Assembly (NCBI GenBank): GCA_023091735.1
Contig: JALKBU010000059.1
Location: forward strand, 39,805 to 103,804
Reading direction: 5' to 3'
DNA from: Trichomonas tenax
Taxonomy: Eukaryota; Parabasalia; Trichomonadida; Trichomonadidae
Length of the DNA: 64,000 bases
A program made the position numbers and the translations under genes. Every line of letters begins with the position of its first letter. The stretch's first letter is position 1. Positions 13,101 to 21,798 of the stretch are shown here, piece by piece. The notes beneath the pieces are model-generated. The model ran no database searches, was not told the DNA's origin, and saw only the letters and a list, made by a program, of their open reading frames with translations.

Positions 13101-13195
13101 CAGTCAAAACGGTCGAAACTCTCTGGGAATTCAAGATCCCTCAACACGACGTCATAGTGCCGTTCTTGATTGTCGGGAAGGTCATCCCTCAGTAA
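4124..13195 (+). CDS. HYDIN-like central-pair axonemal protein
   Basis: The 3023-residue uninterrupted ORF starts at ATG 4124. It consists of many ~100-residue ASH/MSP-type beta-sandwich repeats, recognisable by recurring 'I.P..L.FG.V..G......v.I.N....p..y' and 'v.F.P......y...l.v' patterns. In the middle is a nucleotide-kinase-like insert with a P-loop GVTKSGKST at residues 1376-1384, followed by GFIVDG. HYDIN proteins are known for exactly this adenylate-kinase-like insert (Pfam Hydin_ADK), which separates them from other ASH proteins. Two basic Ser/Arg/Lys-rich linkers lie near residues 2245-2287 and ~2708-2730. HYDIN sits on the C2 microtubule of the flagellar central pair and is needed for normal beating. 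The protein is shorter than animal HYDIN (about 5100 residues), so some repeats are missing. Base composition drifts from AT-rich at the 5' end to GC-richer at the 3' end. Confidence 0.9.
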   Translation: MFSNSFTIDPEMGLFPPTVFGSTARLVVKINNNSDKLLRYEWRKYATEEQENRLIRGLDHCTPQYRQNKYENIVFSSNYFKFETSSSEIWPKKYQQIIISFTPTQQNTINEIAYLYNLDTNERIPFSLQGSGIPPHAELNIEMINAGHICFDRSYQYQALLRNSGMIPYDFEIEDYSNRQIGFEFKPDRGSLSVGATVPIEITVLANKIGLFNEQFTVRIVGAEYVSPKLVVRGRVIGPTFYITPKSVNFGTVSFGFLYTQTLEITNDSDIPFDYQLVIHQDPTFRLSEVSVMPDHGIIQKFSKQKVKLEFLPVDLKKYSIKLDVMSPEYEKPLMTIPVRAECICPEVSVEKTDIDVGQIFIRKRTPVVVRICNRTGFPAKYEYIEPTDPTILEASFDIEKRTGDLPAFKTTEVKFYITPKIIGSIQLIRYLKILGSKLNPLSFLVHADSVGPIISYAEKEIDFGAMNVLNENVYELVFENRSAINADYKVCVRGKGFSIDESNGTIDPNSNHVFRIRCKLTDAQQFTGEFFIIIEHLTPITIPLKAKGKGSPIVSSIDMSRIDFGYSFVDEVVTKMFKLSNNGTRPLEVKWDVKRNGKKELKISIEPDLKVIYPGEEITYNVSLTAAGPIDYKVNAICTQLNGKKSIEIFNTEICGKVIVHMLDFKKRTMVFNYIHNTAAEEMLNSKDSKPSKSLLMPIHQTNELTNKGELPLDVFIDCQEPFSVSTSKISTLPGQTYEFDVIFDPSFKEDFSSESVLQTIVFYLENNPHKFTVDLQANMMFPNLSFDITKDIDFGVQMKNTETQKVHKMKNISNVDVEFVWTLYNNTDENASNIFDVIPIRGILRPGESENINFQFFAAWSEYKSNFEAKAVCHVIGGPDYVFKMVGKSAEIDYRVSPTELNFGNRSYNDTLTSVVIIENPTHIKLPFQVKTPFKSMFEDFVVEPSSGVLNPGEMKTLNVSLVPGVPLSIQECFLIQFDVFQEVEIQVSVNCFIYQLQTTIPRSQDDPLYAIFMKKPRRNLFKVLKVNDVSKAHYSEIEYEMVRDRLMEHIPKTRSVVGKHGQKTFAGRYNSRFTVNMKTIVLGDTKEVSFEFTSITPFPINFELFDSCLNGSGFYLSQNVYTNVVSDYPQQITFFFDTAKRTNDMINDVCYDIPLVFDDESAYLIQLKAKLVMPALEFSSMHLDFEQTIVGQKRIKTIQIRNNNSLQTDFVIAPCESSSIIHRGRKEEVPFKCSMSSCSLPPNSFINIDIVFSPGSEKNYSMQFPITIKHNNQLLFLTVKGSGSQLKLVFDPPELCFPPTLAFSETLYTDFKMINPTNSPVTIFSNQFDFQIFFDQLLESKSAKITAESTRSNLLMEGKDVVNKFAICIIVHGVTKSGKSTVANRIAKFLNLEVLNLREIFANKESQGECVEELSTVLKEKKYDKGFIVDGLDAFPDPSESDKFIAETLKHKNVLDEVAANPFTVFPHSFQTGAEQTLSLILSCLNGHFVLGVFVQASEGEILLHEIDSKSEDNYKQQVMQNKLLEKYLNMNEEEYLDLSADEQVIADKFRQEYRKKFIPVEEEPQKPQKSLRQNPSKLSLKSQKSNASLRSGMAGSLGKKTKGKFSEKDKMIHLFNFTCGTIAQRLNEGNANFHAVDPLSLRKGNEVVDVTYPHSGCCMSINTSDSFAQNEKCWRSFIPDADKFRLRVLMTLISPQRLILPSNEPDNNVLMLEPEPKNFGIYNTESAYVPQVVAKPPPQNIKSRTSRREKRPEPNEEADQQKQVEELLEQYEIMKYTKRWEIPPGESVKLTAYFNGLFEGSYIDILRFSILNSANNVFSLPMKASLILPELDRDPKVLFNKVAQKLTLKTKNSFVTDLSEFHFGSIIPSQNKHGSKSFKPAYNDYFTLKNNSAVPTVVTPFIAQTSPKNTWFVELKEFTIPPGEKYQYKIGFNPMAIDTYKAKLTFMIQDNADPLIIKIVADVTNPMIELSSQTLDFEKLLPKQERTLSLVLKNSGRVPCYFKFKNTKALGGMFESSAEEGAIPVNGSFQVSVKYSSQKKDVIKKSFGIDLFDEKQTKVANTYTITVYAETFDTAFDFVYPKGMTLLDYGVVKVNETKNLVCTLKNKGKYPLHYKFDVNKNFQYIKISHIEGTLTPTEKPLPIAFSFSSKKIVKFGNKKVINLIITDAEVKDKSHSMPIILNAESTTSKYEISPEKILDFGPCIINIPSQKQFTIKNNGFFPFEFEITPVVPEEEEEEKEMNMARRSSRRSVKAKPKPKAAGKSKSSNKMQMPKKNKKGNQKITFGPYTFSTWWGTVQPNQSATITVDYTGTAAWKQEQDVQIKISDPPIGEENGIKYHVQSECFAPRIETDDFENIFRGQRLCLRGDIESNDCTAFLEDEKCLHFASLRVKAEQTVPITFINSQPVPVSVEVSLSELKGFKISSPKVEVPPKSESALGVTFSPLESESYSSILQAIVKANGKDVSQTLRFMLEGKGSLPLIEFADAKSKSYSFGNTLVGTQKEHKVSIINTALIESNVTFHVSPNPDFILEGLEAMKPITLKSNDKFSFTVIFKPEKSKHSSISIQAKVLGNNHSILSMEYDGEGLIEDLILDSQAIENDTLSFDDVVVSTNSTKNFMMKNISDKDIRYQWVCQTPSDFKIVPLCGHLFAHDAVDISVTFRSDKPQKVNSKMTCQWTHAKFEDRTPWNDSMKEMRLQIDEPVPVQLPPSSRRSARRRGNTVNKESQKNLHPIPSFIAKNILATKPEPPFTPIGQKQKDIVLKLAGTCDDIKCGIAVPGDKTVDFLNFAPTMMFESRKTAIEINNQSKIAMKYAWRVINFTSMAGTRNIPFSVEPGEGFVFPTSTMQFDVLFSPTTVDDFSCDICCVFGQSNIDNFDKVTPDFLPMIHATGLSRRPICHFDVKLSDYLKRRHPDYTNPLPEDIKVVEVSSKVVGEVSQLKFGVMNTTSMMYESHWKLVSGQDVISCETPIQIISSSRRYEMIFVFKPTSVKTVETLWEFKIPQHDVIVPFLIVGKVIPQ

Positions 13196-13302
13196 TATAT
13201 TTTTTGTTATTTTTTTGTTATATAGAGTAAATTTTGTTATTTATTGATCACAATTTGATATGAAATTTAACTGACAAGTAAATTAGAAAATTTTCAAAAC
13301 AT

Positions 13303-16300
13303 TTGAAAGTCTTAATTGGAGATCCATTCAACGAAGAAGTCACCATTGTCATTGACAAAACGATCTTCGTCTATGGCGTGAAGAGACTTCTTTCCGAAAA
13401 ACTGAGATTTTCACCAAAAGATATGAAGCTATTCGTTAACGGAAAGGAATTGAGAAATATTGACAAGATCGACGTATCCGCACTAAATGACAACGATGTT
13501 TACTCGGTTACTTTGACTGCAAACCAAGAAAGCGAACTAAATATCGTTACTTTGCCTCCTGCGGACCTCAAAGACAGAGTATCGTTCATAGTCAACATGG
13601 GATACCTGGAGGAGCAGGCAAAGGTCGCTTTATCACAAACGAAATATGAAACTTCGAAAGCGCTCGAATTACTCAAATCTGCCGAACAGACAGTGAAGAT
13701 TAGCACTATTGCTGACAAAAGCGAAGAAATTTCGATCGAAAAAACAGTTATTGACGAAAATTTGGATTTACTTAAAGGGGAAATGTTAAAGCAAGTAAAA
13801 AAAGAAGAGAAACACCCGTCAAAGATAGAGCAAAAGCCTAAAGTCAAAAAAGAGAAATTATTCTGGAAACGTCCAAATAGAAGATCAACATTTGTTCCAG
13901 TTTTTGGTATCGACGATTCTGATAATGGTGACGTCGTTGAAGTTGAACAAGACAGTTCTGAAGAGATTTTAGATATTGATGTCGAAAAATTCTCTGATAA
14001 TTCGATTATTTACAATTACGTCAAGGAAGCAAATGAATTTCTGAATGCTGGCAACTTGATTTTGAATATTGAAAATTTATTAATTATTTATTTGAGTTAT
14101 CATCATAAATGGGAAGAAATCCGACCAATTATGGCGGGCTTTCCAATTGGTTATATGAAATTCATCATTTACTGGATTTTGAAAGAAATTTTGAATTTAT
14201 CAACAAATATCTCTGATCCAGAAGCGCGAGTACTGATAGAAGAAGAACTGAAGAATAGTGATGCCGAAGAAGTTACTAAGATTCTAAAAGGACGTACAAA
14301 GGAGGAGATTAAGATTGAAACAGACAAAATTAATACTATTCTCAACAATAATGATTATACATTACTTACTTTCAATAATTATGTAGTCGCTCATCCATCA
14401 GCATTTTCTGGTTACAATAGAATTGGTGTTCCTTACAATATCGTTTTCCTTGTTTCGAAACACAACAGGAACGACTCAGAATTCATGAGAACATTCGAAC
14501 CGTCAGAAATCAAGACTGCTAAAGAACTTCCAAAGTTCGAAAGAGAGGACGACATCAAGCTCATCACACTCTGGGACAAATTCCACAAATCGAAGGACGT
14601 GTTTGAGAAACTTGAGCAATTCTTCCCAGGAAGAGCTGCAAGCGCCATCAGCTTCCACTTCGAGTATCTCATTCGCGAGATGATGAGGGGAAGGGTCCCT
14701 CATGCAATGAAGATACCGGACTCTGTATTCAAGCTGATGAAGCAAAGATGTGAGTATGAAAAAACATCGCGAGCGCAGATCAAAGATGGCAAAGTAAGAT
14801 ACTTCAAGCAGGAGGATGACCAGAAGATCTTGGATTACTACGCCGAGCACATCGGAAAGATCGACTTTTACACTGGCATCGAAAGTCTCATGGAAGGCGC
14901 TGAACCCGCATATTTGATCGATAGAATATACGTTTTATATCAGCAGTTCAAGATGGGAATTCGCCCACTTGATCAGCTAAAAATTCCTGAATGTTTCATA
15001 GAGAAAGTCAAGCAAGGAAAAGGCATATTCGAGTTGGTTAAGATCGATTCTGTTATTGATTGTTCGAAATTATTCAAGCGTTTCATCGCTCTTGATTATG
15101 ATATCAACAAAACAGCAGAAGAATTTCCAAAATACACAAAAGGTTATTTGCTCTTCCTTTTGTATTACTTCAACGCAACGATCATTCGCAATCCAAACAC
15201 ATATTGGCAGTTGAATGACATCAGAATTGCCCTCGAGTTTCATTTCGCCGGAGTTCCAGGCGATGCGACAGGAGATATGATATCGAAGACCGCGAAATTG
15301 GTATATCAAAAGGCAGTGAGCATCACTAAATACATTCAAGGAAACAACAATTTCACCGTTTATATTACGAAGTTCCCGAAGACGCCATTAAAAGATGCAA
15401 CATGCGACGAACTTGGAATTCCTTCTTATCTCTCGAAATTTTTGGCAGAATATGCGACGAATGTAAGCTTGAAGCACGCTGCGTCCAAAGAAAGGCACAA
15501 ATGGACGCCTGCAGAGGATCAGAAATTGCTCAATCTTTACGCGAAATATCAACATCTCAAGAACATATATCCGAACATCTATGGAGAGTTCCCAGACATC
15601 AGCGCGCAAGCAGTTGCAAACAGACTCAGACTCATAAAGAGAGATATACAAAATGATAGAAGGCAAGATTTGAAAGTTCCGAAAGAAATCAAGGATCAGA
15701 TTAAAAATAAAATGAACGATCCAGTCGATTACAAACTTGATCCACTTCCAAAGAAAGCGTTTAACATTTTCAATCTTATCGAAGATTTCTACGAATGCAA
15801 TAACGACGTTGAGAAACTTCAATCAGAAAAGTACAGCAAATACAACGCTGGATATCTTGCATTCATTCTCGACACTGTAGTTCAAACAATGTCCAGCGTG
15901 CGAAAGTTCGTTTTTCCAATCGACAAAATGCGCATCATCTTCGAGCTCCATTTCAAGCACATTCCATTTGATGAAATGTCTCGGATTACTGGTATCAACC
16001 AAGTAGATATTAGGCTTCGACTCAACAATAGCTTGTTGACACTTAATCATGTCAAAGTTCTCCGTCTCTTTAAGAAGCACTTTAGCAGCAAGCAACTCCA
16101 AGACGTTAACTTAGACAAATCTTCCTTCAACAAGGACGGACTGCCATCTTATATTCCGACTCTCATTCAATGGTACAACGACGGCCTTGAGGAATTCAGA
16201 GAGAATATTAAGAGGAAAAGAGTTCAGCGCGCTTATCTCCGCAGCAAAGACAAAATCTACGAGAGACGTAAGGAATTAACGAGGCTCAAAGAACAAAAAA

Positions 16301-16371
16301 GAAAAAAAGAACCTGAAGAGCAAAGAGTCCCAGAATATGAAGAGGAAGAAGAGGATTATTATTCTGACTGA
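13303..16371 (+). CDS. UBL-UBA protein with Myb/SANT-like repeats (no ATG at the start)
   Basis: About 1022 residues. Residues 1-72 read as a ubiquitin-like domain (KVLIGDP..., MKLFVNGKEL), and residues ~87-125 as a UBA domain with the diagnostic NMGYLEEQA. Three segments resemble Myb/SANT repeats: around 410-455 (FEREDDIKLITLW), 499-545 (FKQEDDQKILDYY) and 732-778 (KWTPAEDQKLLNLY). The tail is basic, then acidic (EEEEEDYYSD). UBL-UBA proteins shuttle ubiquitinated cargo to the proteasome, and Myb repeats bind DNA or histones, so a role linking ubiquitin and chromatin is plausible but inferred. The frame begins after a TAA at 13279. The codon where Met should stand is TTG (13303-13305), and the first in-frame ATG (residue ~42) would cut the UBL in half. 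I see no trichomonad intron signals upstream. It follows HYDIN by 107 bases on the same strand. Confidence 0.75.
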   Translation: MKVLIGDPFNEEVTIVIDKTIFVYGVKRLLSEKLRFSPKDMKLFVNGKELRNIDKIDVSALNDNDVYSVTLTANQESELNIVTLPPADLKDRVSFIVNMGYLEEQAKVALSQTKYETSKALELLKSAEQTVKISTIADKSEEISIEKTVIDENLDLLKGEMLKQVKKEEKHPSKIEQKPKVKKEKLFWKRPNRRSTFVPVFGIDDSDNGDVVEVEQDSSEEILDIDVEKFSDNSIIYNYVKEANEFLNAGNLILNIENLLIIYLSYHHKWEEIRPIMAGFPIGYMKFIIYWILKEILNLSTNISDPEARVLIEEELKNSDAEEVTKILKGRTKEEIKIETDKINTILNNNDYTLLTFNNYVVAHPSAFSGYNRIGVPYNIVFLVSKHNRNDSEFMRTFEPSEIKTAKELPKFEREDDIKLITLWDKFHKSKDVFEKLEQFFPGRAASAISFHFEYLIREMMRGRVPHAMKIPDSVFKLMKQRCEYEKTSRAQIKDGKVRYFKQEDDQKILDYYAEHIGKIDFYTGIESLMEGAEPAYLIDRIYVLYQQFKMGIRPLDQLKIPECFIEKVKQGKGIFELVKIDSVIDCSKLFKRFIALDYDINKTAEEFPKYTKGYLLFLLYYFNATIIRNPNTYWQLNDIRIALEFHFAGVPGDATGDMISKTAKLVYQKAVSITKYIQGNNNFTVYITKFPKTPLKDATCDELGIPSYLSKFLAEYATNVSLKHAASKERHKWTPAEDQKLLNLYAKYQHLKNIYPNIYGEFPDISAQAVANRLRLIKRDIQNDRRQDLKVPKEIKDQIKNKMNDPVDYKLDPLPKKAFNIFNLIEDFYECNNDVEKLQSEKYSKYNAGYLAFILDTVVQTMSSVRKFVFPIDKMRIIFELHFKHIPFDEMSRITGINQVDIRLRLNNSLLTLNHVKVLRLFKKHFSSKQLQDVNLDKSSFNKDGLPSYIPTLIQWYNDGLEEFRENIKRKRVQRAYLRSKDKIYERRKELTRLKEQKRKKEPEEQRVPEYEEEEEDYYSD

Positions 16372-16399
16372 ATATATATTTTTTATTTAAATAACACAA

Positions 16400-19300
16400 T
16401 TATGATCTCATGAAACTACCAGTTCCGTTAAAGACGGAAGGCGTTGGATTAACAAGATATGTCATTTGCTTGCCCTTGCCTTTGAGGAATGTTTTGCCCT
16501 TTGCCTGGACATCAAAGTTCATTCCCTTGATCATGTCGTATGCAGCCTGGGAGATGTGGACGTGGTTGACCTCGCATGTGCTCTGAAGACGAGTGGCGAC
16601 GTTGATTGCATCGCCGATGATATCGAATGCAGGTTTATCAGTTCCCAAAACGCCAGCAATGATTGGGCCGCCGGTGTTGACACGGACTCAGACTGTCAAA
16701 GATGCATCAAGTCTCATGTTGACTTCGTCGAGCTCTGCGATCGAATCGAGGCCGAACTAGATTGAAGAGTCCCGTTGCCCCCATGTAGATGTCTCCGATG
16801 AGTTTGATTTTGGTGATCATTGTGTATTTGGCGGCGATCTTATCCAGTGCGGCGAAGTACAATGAGAGGTTGGCCAAGATGTCCTGCGGGCTCAAGCTTG
16901 CCGCGTACTCTGAGAACTTCTGGATATCGATGAAAACGATTGTTGCTGATGGAACTGTGAAAGAAATATCTTTCTCGCCTCTGTTGAGCTGGACAACGAT
17001 GTCTCTTGGAAGGATCTGATAAAGCAACTTTTCGGACTTTGCCTTTGCTTCTTCGGCTGTCTTCATCTGCTGGACTAACGTTGTCTGGTCTCTAAGGATG
17101 ATTGTGAATGAGTTGATGTCGCCGTTGCTGCCTTTGATGCCGATGATTGAAACGTGGCATGGGATTTCTGCGGAGTTGTCTGTGACGGCGCTCATGTCCT
17201 CCTCGATGAAAGTCGATGACTGACCGGACTTCATCATCTCTAACTTAGTGGAAATCTTCTCCTCATCGCTTGTCTTGAAGAAAGAAGAGATGTGCTGACC
17301 GAGAATCTGCTCTGGCGTATATCCCAGCAACGTGGAAACGGACTTGTTGACGATTTCGACAACGCCGAATGAGCTCGTCAAGAAGATTGCATCCGGAGCG
17401 TTGTGGATGATGGAGCCTTCGACTGTTAATCTGTCATCCTTGACGCCGTCCTTTGTCTTGAGGAATCTGTGGCTGAAGAGCTTGTTGTTGACGAGCGTTG
17501 CTGGATTGAACCTCTTCAAGATGAACAGTGAGGCCTTGAATGCGGATGATCTGTTCTTGTAATAGAAAGAAACGGCGATGATGAAAGCAATCAAAAGGCT
17601 GCAGACGCAGACAGAAATAACAGTGATGTTCTGGACAATGTCAGTGTACTCGATGTGGGCGAGTTCGATCATGCGCTTTGCGACGTTGACCATTCTCATC
17701 CACATGTGAGCGTTGATGATATGCTGCGCGTTGGCGAAGTTCACTTCGTTGATCTGAGCGTATGGATCCAGAAGATCAAATGAAAGGGCCTTCATGAAGC
17801 CAGAGTAGACATCAGCCTGCTGGTGCAACGATGTTGTGGCATAGAAGTTGTGGGTGTCGCCAATCTTTGGCTTGGAGACTTTGTCAACAACATTGTATGA
17901 GTCCAAAACGGTATCGAAGCCGTTGATCAGCTTGATGTCGGCATCAACGAGCTTCTCTGTCAACGTCAAGCTCGTGTTAACCAAGTTCTCGATCGTTGTC
18001 ATGCGGTGTTCGTTTGGAAGATCGTGCATAGCGACGGCGTAAATCAGCGTGTAAAGGCTTGCGGCGGAAAGAGAAAGCCTCAGCGAAGCGTATTGGTTCC
18101 ACGAGTTCAGGTGGATGATCTTCGTGTTTGCGTTGACGACGAGGATACAAATGATCAATGAGCACAAAAGGAGGCAAAGAGAGAGGAAGCAGATGATGGA
18201 AATCAAGATGATTGATGCGCGCGATGAACCGGTCATTTCGACGGATTTGTTGTCGTCCTCAGAAGCGTGGATCGTGATCAAAGCTTTGGCATCTGCTTTC
18301 GCCTGCTGGTCGAATGAATGGATGATTTCGACGACTTCCTTGAGTGACCTGACAGTCAGAAAATGAATGACGATAACAGGGATGAAGACAACGACGAAAG
18401 TGACGCATGGAATCAAAACAGACAAAACGCCCAAAACTTTCTTAAGATGAGCGCCGCTTTCTCTCTGGTAGTTGCAGAAAGAATCGAACAAATCAGAGGA
18501 AAGGTCATAGAAGGCATCGAAATTGAAGAAAATATCGCAGTAGTTTCATCATTGCTGCGAGCGATGAAAATGACTCCGGAATCTTTGAAATGTTGTTCAC
18601 TTCCTGGTCGCAGATCGTGATTTCGTATTTCGGGAGGATTACTGTCTTTGCAAATTTGTAGATGTATTCTCCCTGTAAAGCAAGTTCCGCGACAGAGTTA
18701 ATCAAGTCTTCGAAGTACCAAGAAGCGTTTGTTGTCATACCGTTGGCCTCCAAAAGCATGTCAGCGAGAACGTTGATGTAAATCGGATCCGTAAATCTCA
18801 TCAAGTAGTTCATTGAAGGCAAGTAATGCGCGAGAACTTGGTGCTCCTGAATGTATGTGAAAATCAGGTTGACGTTGGCAATTGAGTAATAGAATGAAAG
18901 CTGCGAAATGAAGTCGAGTCTAGAGAGAGAAGACGTCTGTGTCGACAAACGCTGGCTTGAGTAGACGAATGCGAAAACAAAAATAACAATAACACAAACA
19001 ATGATTGCGAATGATGCAGGAATGATTGACTTCATTGAAGATGGCAACTTGTTTTCAAGCGCTCTGTGCAATGCCAATCTTGTGCGGGAGTGCATGATTG
19101 TCTGCTTGCCAACGAACTCTTCGACATCAGCGTCGAGCGTCTCTTCGCTGTTGAATGAAGAGTTCGCTGAATTCTTGTCCTGGCTTTCTTTCTGAGCTCG
19201 ATGACTGTTCCCCTTAAATCCAATATCTTCTGGGTCAAGTATTTCGGAAACGCGCGGACCATTGACCTGAATGAGGTATCAGCAGAACAGTTGTTGCCCA

Positions 19301-20766
19301 TTTCGATGATTTGCACGCGATGTTTGTATTTCAGGGCTTCTGGGAAGTCGCACTCCGCTTCAACTAAATACCTCGTGAACTCTTCGCAAAACTTTGGGTT
19401 GTTTGGCGAGTTTTCGAGCGATTCTACCCAGACAGCGTGCGTGAGATGCGCCTTGTTTGCGAGATTCTTAAAGTACCCTGGATTGAGTTTAGGAGAGTCG
19501 ACGGCGCCTCTTGTCAGCATCTCGCACTGCTTGCTCATTGTCTTGAGTTCGATGAGTTTGAGTTTTGACTGACTTGAGACCGAAAACTGTCTCAATGTCT
19601 TGATTTAATCGATTTGGAAAAGCAAAATCTGGCGCTGGATCTTGTTCAACAGGCGTGTCTCCTTCGGGATTAAGTTGACCAACTGCAAGCAAGTGCTCAG
19701 TGCCTGTTCCGATGAATAATGTGTTATAATGTGTTATAATAAAGTTAACTAAAGACCAGTTGTAAAATCTGATGTAATAGTTCTAGAAGGCCGTTCTCAA
19801 GTATAGCATTGCTTTTGCTTCGTTATTGTCGAGTCCGAGATTTGTGAAGAAATCATTTGCCTCATCTTCGTTTCTAATGTCCTCATTCAGCTGCCCCACG
19901 ATCTTCTCGACCTTCAGAATGTTGATAACAAGGAATATTGGAACCAAAAACAAGAATGTTCCGAATGTGGCGCCGAGAGGGATGTTGTAGTCGAAATGCT
20001 TGAAGAAATGCGAAAAGATAATGATAATGTCACCCAACATGCACGCCATGAACCAACCGCACGACAAAGATTGAGACTGCAAATCAACAAAAGGCAAATG
20101 ATTGGTTATGTATGCGAAGAGATATATGTAGAATAGGAAGTGAAGGCATATTGCTATGAGTCTTGCCCATGTTTCGAACATACACAGCACAAAATACAAA
20201 ATCATCACCATCAAAAGTCAGGCGAAGGTCATAATCATCACAGAAGGATCGAAGTTGAGGAGCAGCGACGGGTTAACATTGACAGACTTCGAAGCAAACC
20301 CTTGCACAATAATGAACGAAAATGACTCGAAAGCAATGATTATTAAGAACAGTATAAACGCAACAATCACCCTATAAGAGGTGTTGCCGTCCGCCAACAT
20401 AAGCAGTGTTTCACCGATTCCGATACAAAAAGGCATCAGAGTGACGATTAACAGGGTATCGTAATAGAATGGGATTGGATAGTTCAAGATTTTTATGAAC
20501 TTTCGCTGAATTTTGTAGTACGAAAGCTTGAATCTGATTAAAAAGAAGTAACGAGATTGATTGCGAAGATAATAAAGGAAAGAACAAAGTAATATCCATC
20601 TCCCGTATGTGAGGGAGCAAAGAAGAAGATGTTTCGAAGGAGTGATATGGTTCCTTTTGTATCATTATTTTCCCAAAACTCCTGCCATGGCCAGTTGGCT
20701 ATAATAACGACCTGAAGGAAGAAAAAAACAAGGAACGGGTACACGAACGCAATCGGAAGTTGAAAT
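16400..20766 (-). pseudogene. adenylyl/guanylyl cyclase, multi-membrane with PAS domain, broken
   Basis: Read across frames, this is a nearly full-length trichomonad-type receptor cyclase. The N-terminal part holds several membrane helices (about 19790-20760). A cytosolic linker follows, then helices around 18960-19020 and an extracellular-like region. More helices lie near 18080-18440 and 17560-17640. Next are a PAS domain (NAPDAIFLTSSFG, LLGYTPEQILG, ~17280-17440) and a class III cyclase domain (~16400-17050). The cyclase keeps the first metal Asp (VFIDIQKFS) and the second (KLIGDIYMG). Breaks: the 5' end lacks a start codon and a TAA precedes it. Frameshifts lie near 20545, 20490, 19575, 19185, 18545 and 16760. 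In-frame nonsense codons are at 20218-20220 (TGA), 19783-19785 (TAG) and 16688-16690 (TGA where Arg is expected). Such enzymes make cAMP or cGMP in response to unknown cues. It is most likely a dead paralogue. Confidence 0.85.
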
Positions 20767-21395
20767 TAATGATATTTATCATCATTCAGCGAATAGACAT
20801 AATTTGATTCAAAAACAATCTTTTCGAAATTTTATAATAAATGTGTTAAGTTCATATTACTAGTATATATTATTTTCGGTGTCTTCAGAAAAAATATTTC
20901 ATAGAGAAATTATTTTGAAATATTAACATGTAATCATATATAAACGGTTTATTATTGAGACTATTGAAAAATTTTCTTAATAATCAATAAAATATGATAG
21001 TGTATTGTCAGATATCAATTTCAAACTGAGTAACGTGACTGATTGAATTTTTTGTTGGATATTATGAGTCTGTATACTGTCATCAGTAGAAATATCAAAT
21101 AATGTATAAATTGTTTAAATAATTGTATGAGCCCACATAATTATTTCAGAACTTTAAAGTATTAATTAATACTGAATCAATAGAAATAAAAATTGAATCG
21201 CTATTCGACAATGAATGCGAGCAAGAAATCAGTAATGCTGATATGCAATATATTTTGAACAACACAAAATCATCCATCAGTAATGATAGCTTAATCTCAC
21301 ATTTATGAGTACGTCAGTACACTTTCCAGAGCACCTGGTCGATTTTACACAGCCAACGAATTATACCTATTTGCGTAATTTGATAAGTTTACATT
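20767..21395. other. AT-rich intergenic region
   Basis: Strongly AT-rich with no ORF that looks coded. It lies upstream of the truncated 5' end of the cyclase pseudogene, where the missing start of that gene would be expected. I saw no remnant of it. Confidence 0.5.
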
Positions 21396-21734
21396 TTTGA
21401 TCGAAGCTTGCGCGAGGTGCCATGGAATAACCACCTCCTATTGCTTCTTGAGCCCTTAAGGCCTTCAATGACATCATATATACTTCCATTCTATGCTAAA
21501 GCCGCGCCTCTAAACCCAACTAGCTCATTAAATTTCGATTATCTTTTTCAATTTTTAATCTTTCGAACCTTTTCTACTGCTGATGTTCATGGTTTACCTA
21601 AGGACTTCAACTATGAAATGAATACTTCCATTCTTAATAGAAATCTTCAGCAATCAATTGCCTCCAATCTCAGAAGAGATCTTCATCATTCGAAGTCAGT
21701 TGAATCTTGCGAAGATGTCATCAAACACCATTAG
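21396..21734 (+). other. GC-richer island with a 108-codon ORF of unknown nature
   Basis: Base composition changes sharply at about 21396 (GATCGAAGCTTGCGCGAGG). An ORF from 21408 gives a leucine/proline-rich protein with no recognised domain; its start codon at 21467 (ATG of MTSYILPFYAK) is also possible. It has no upstream coding context. The segment could be a piece of a repeated element or of a gene from elsewhere in the genome. Its 3' end runs into a direct repeat. No function is proposed. Confidence 0.3.
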
Positions 21735-21798
21735 AAGCATCCTCGAAGTCATTTGAAGTCATTCGAAGTCAGTTGAATCTTGCGAAGATGTCATCAAA
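21687..21798. repeat. 39-base direct repeat, two copies
   Basis: The string beginning CATTCGAAGTCAGTTGAATC is present at 21687-21725 and again, identical over 39 bases, at 21760-21798. The spacer between them holds two more partial GAAGTCATT units, so this looks like a small tandem duplication built on a GAAGTCA(T/G)T unit. Confidence 0.85.

Noticed and set aside
19715..19745. Duplicated AATGTGTTATAAT string as a promoter
   Set aside because: It lies inside the cyclase pseudogene reading frame and is better seen as coding sequence with a small duplication.
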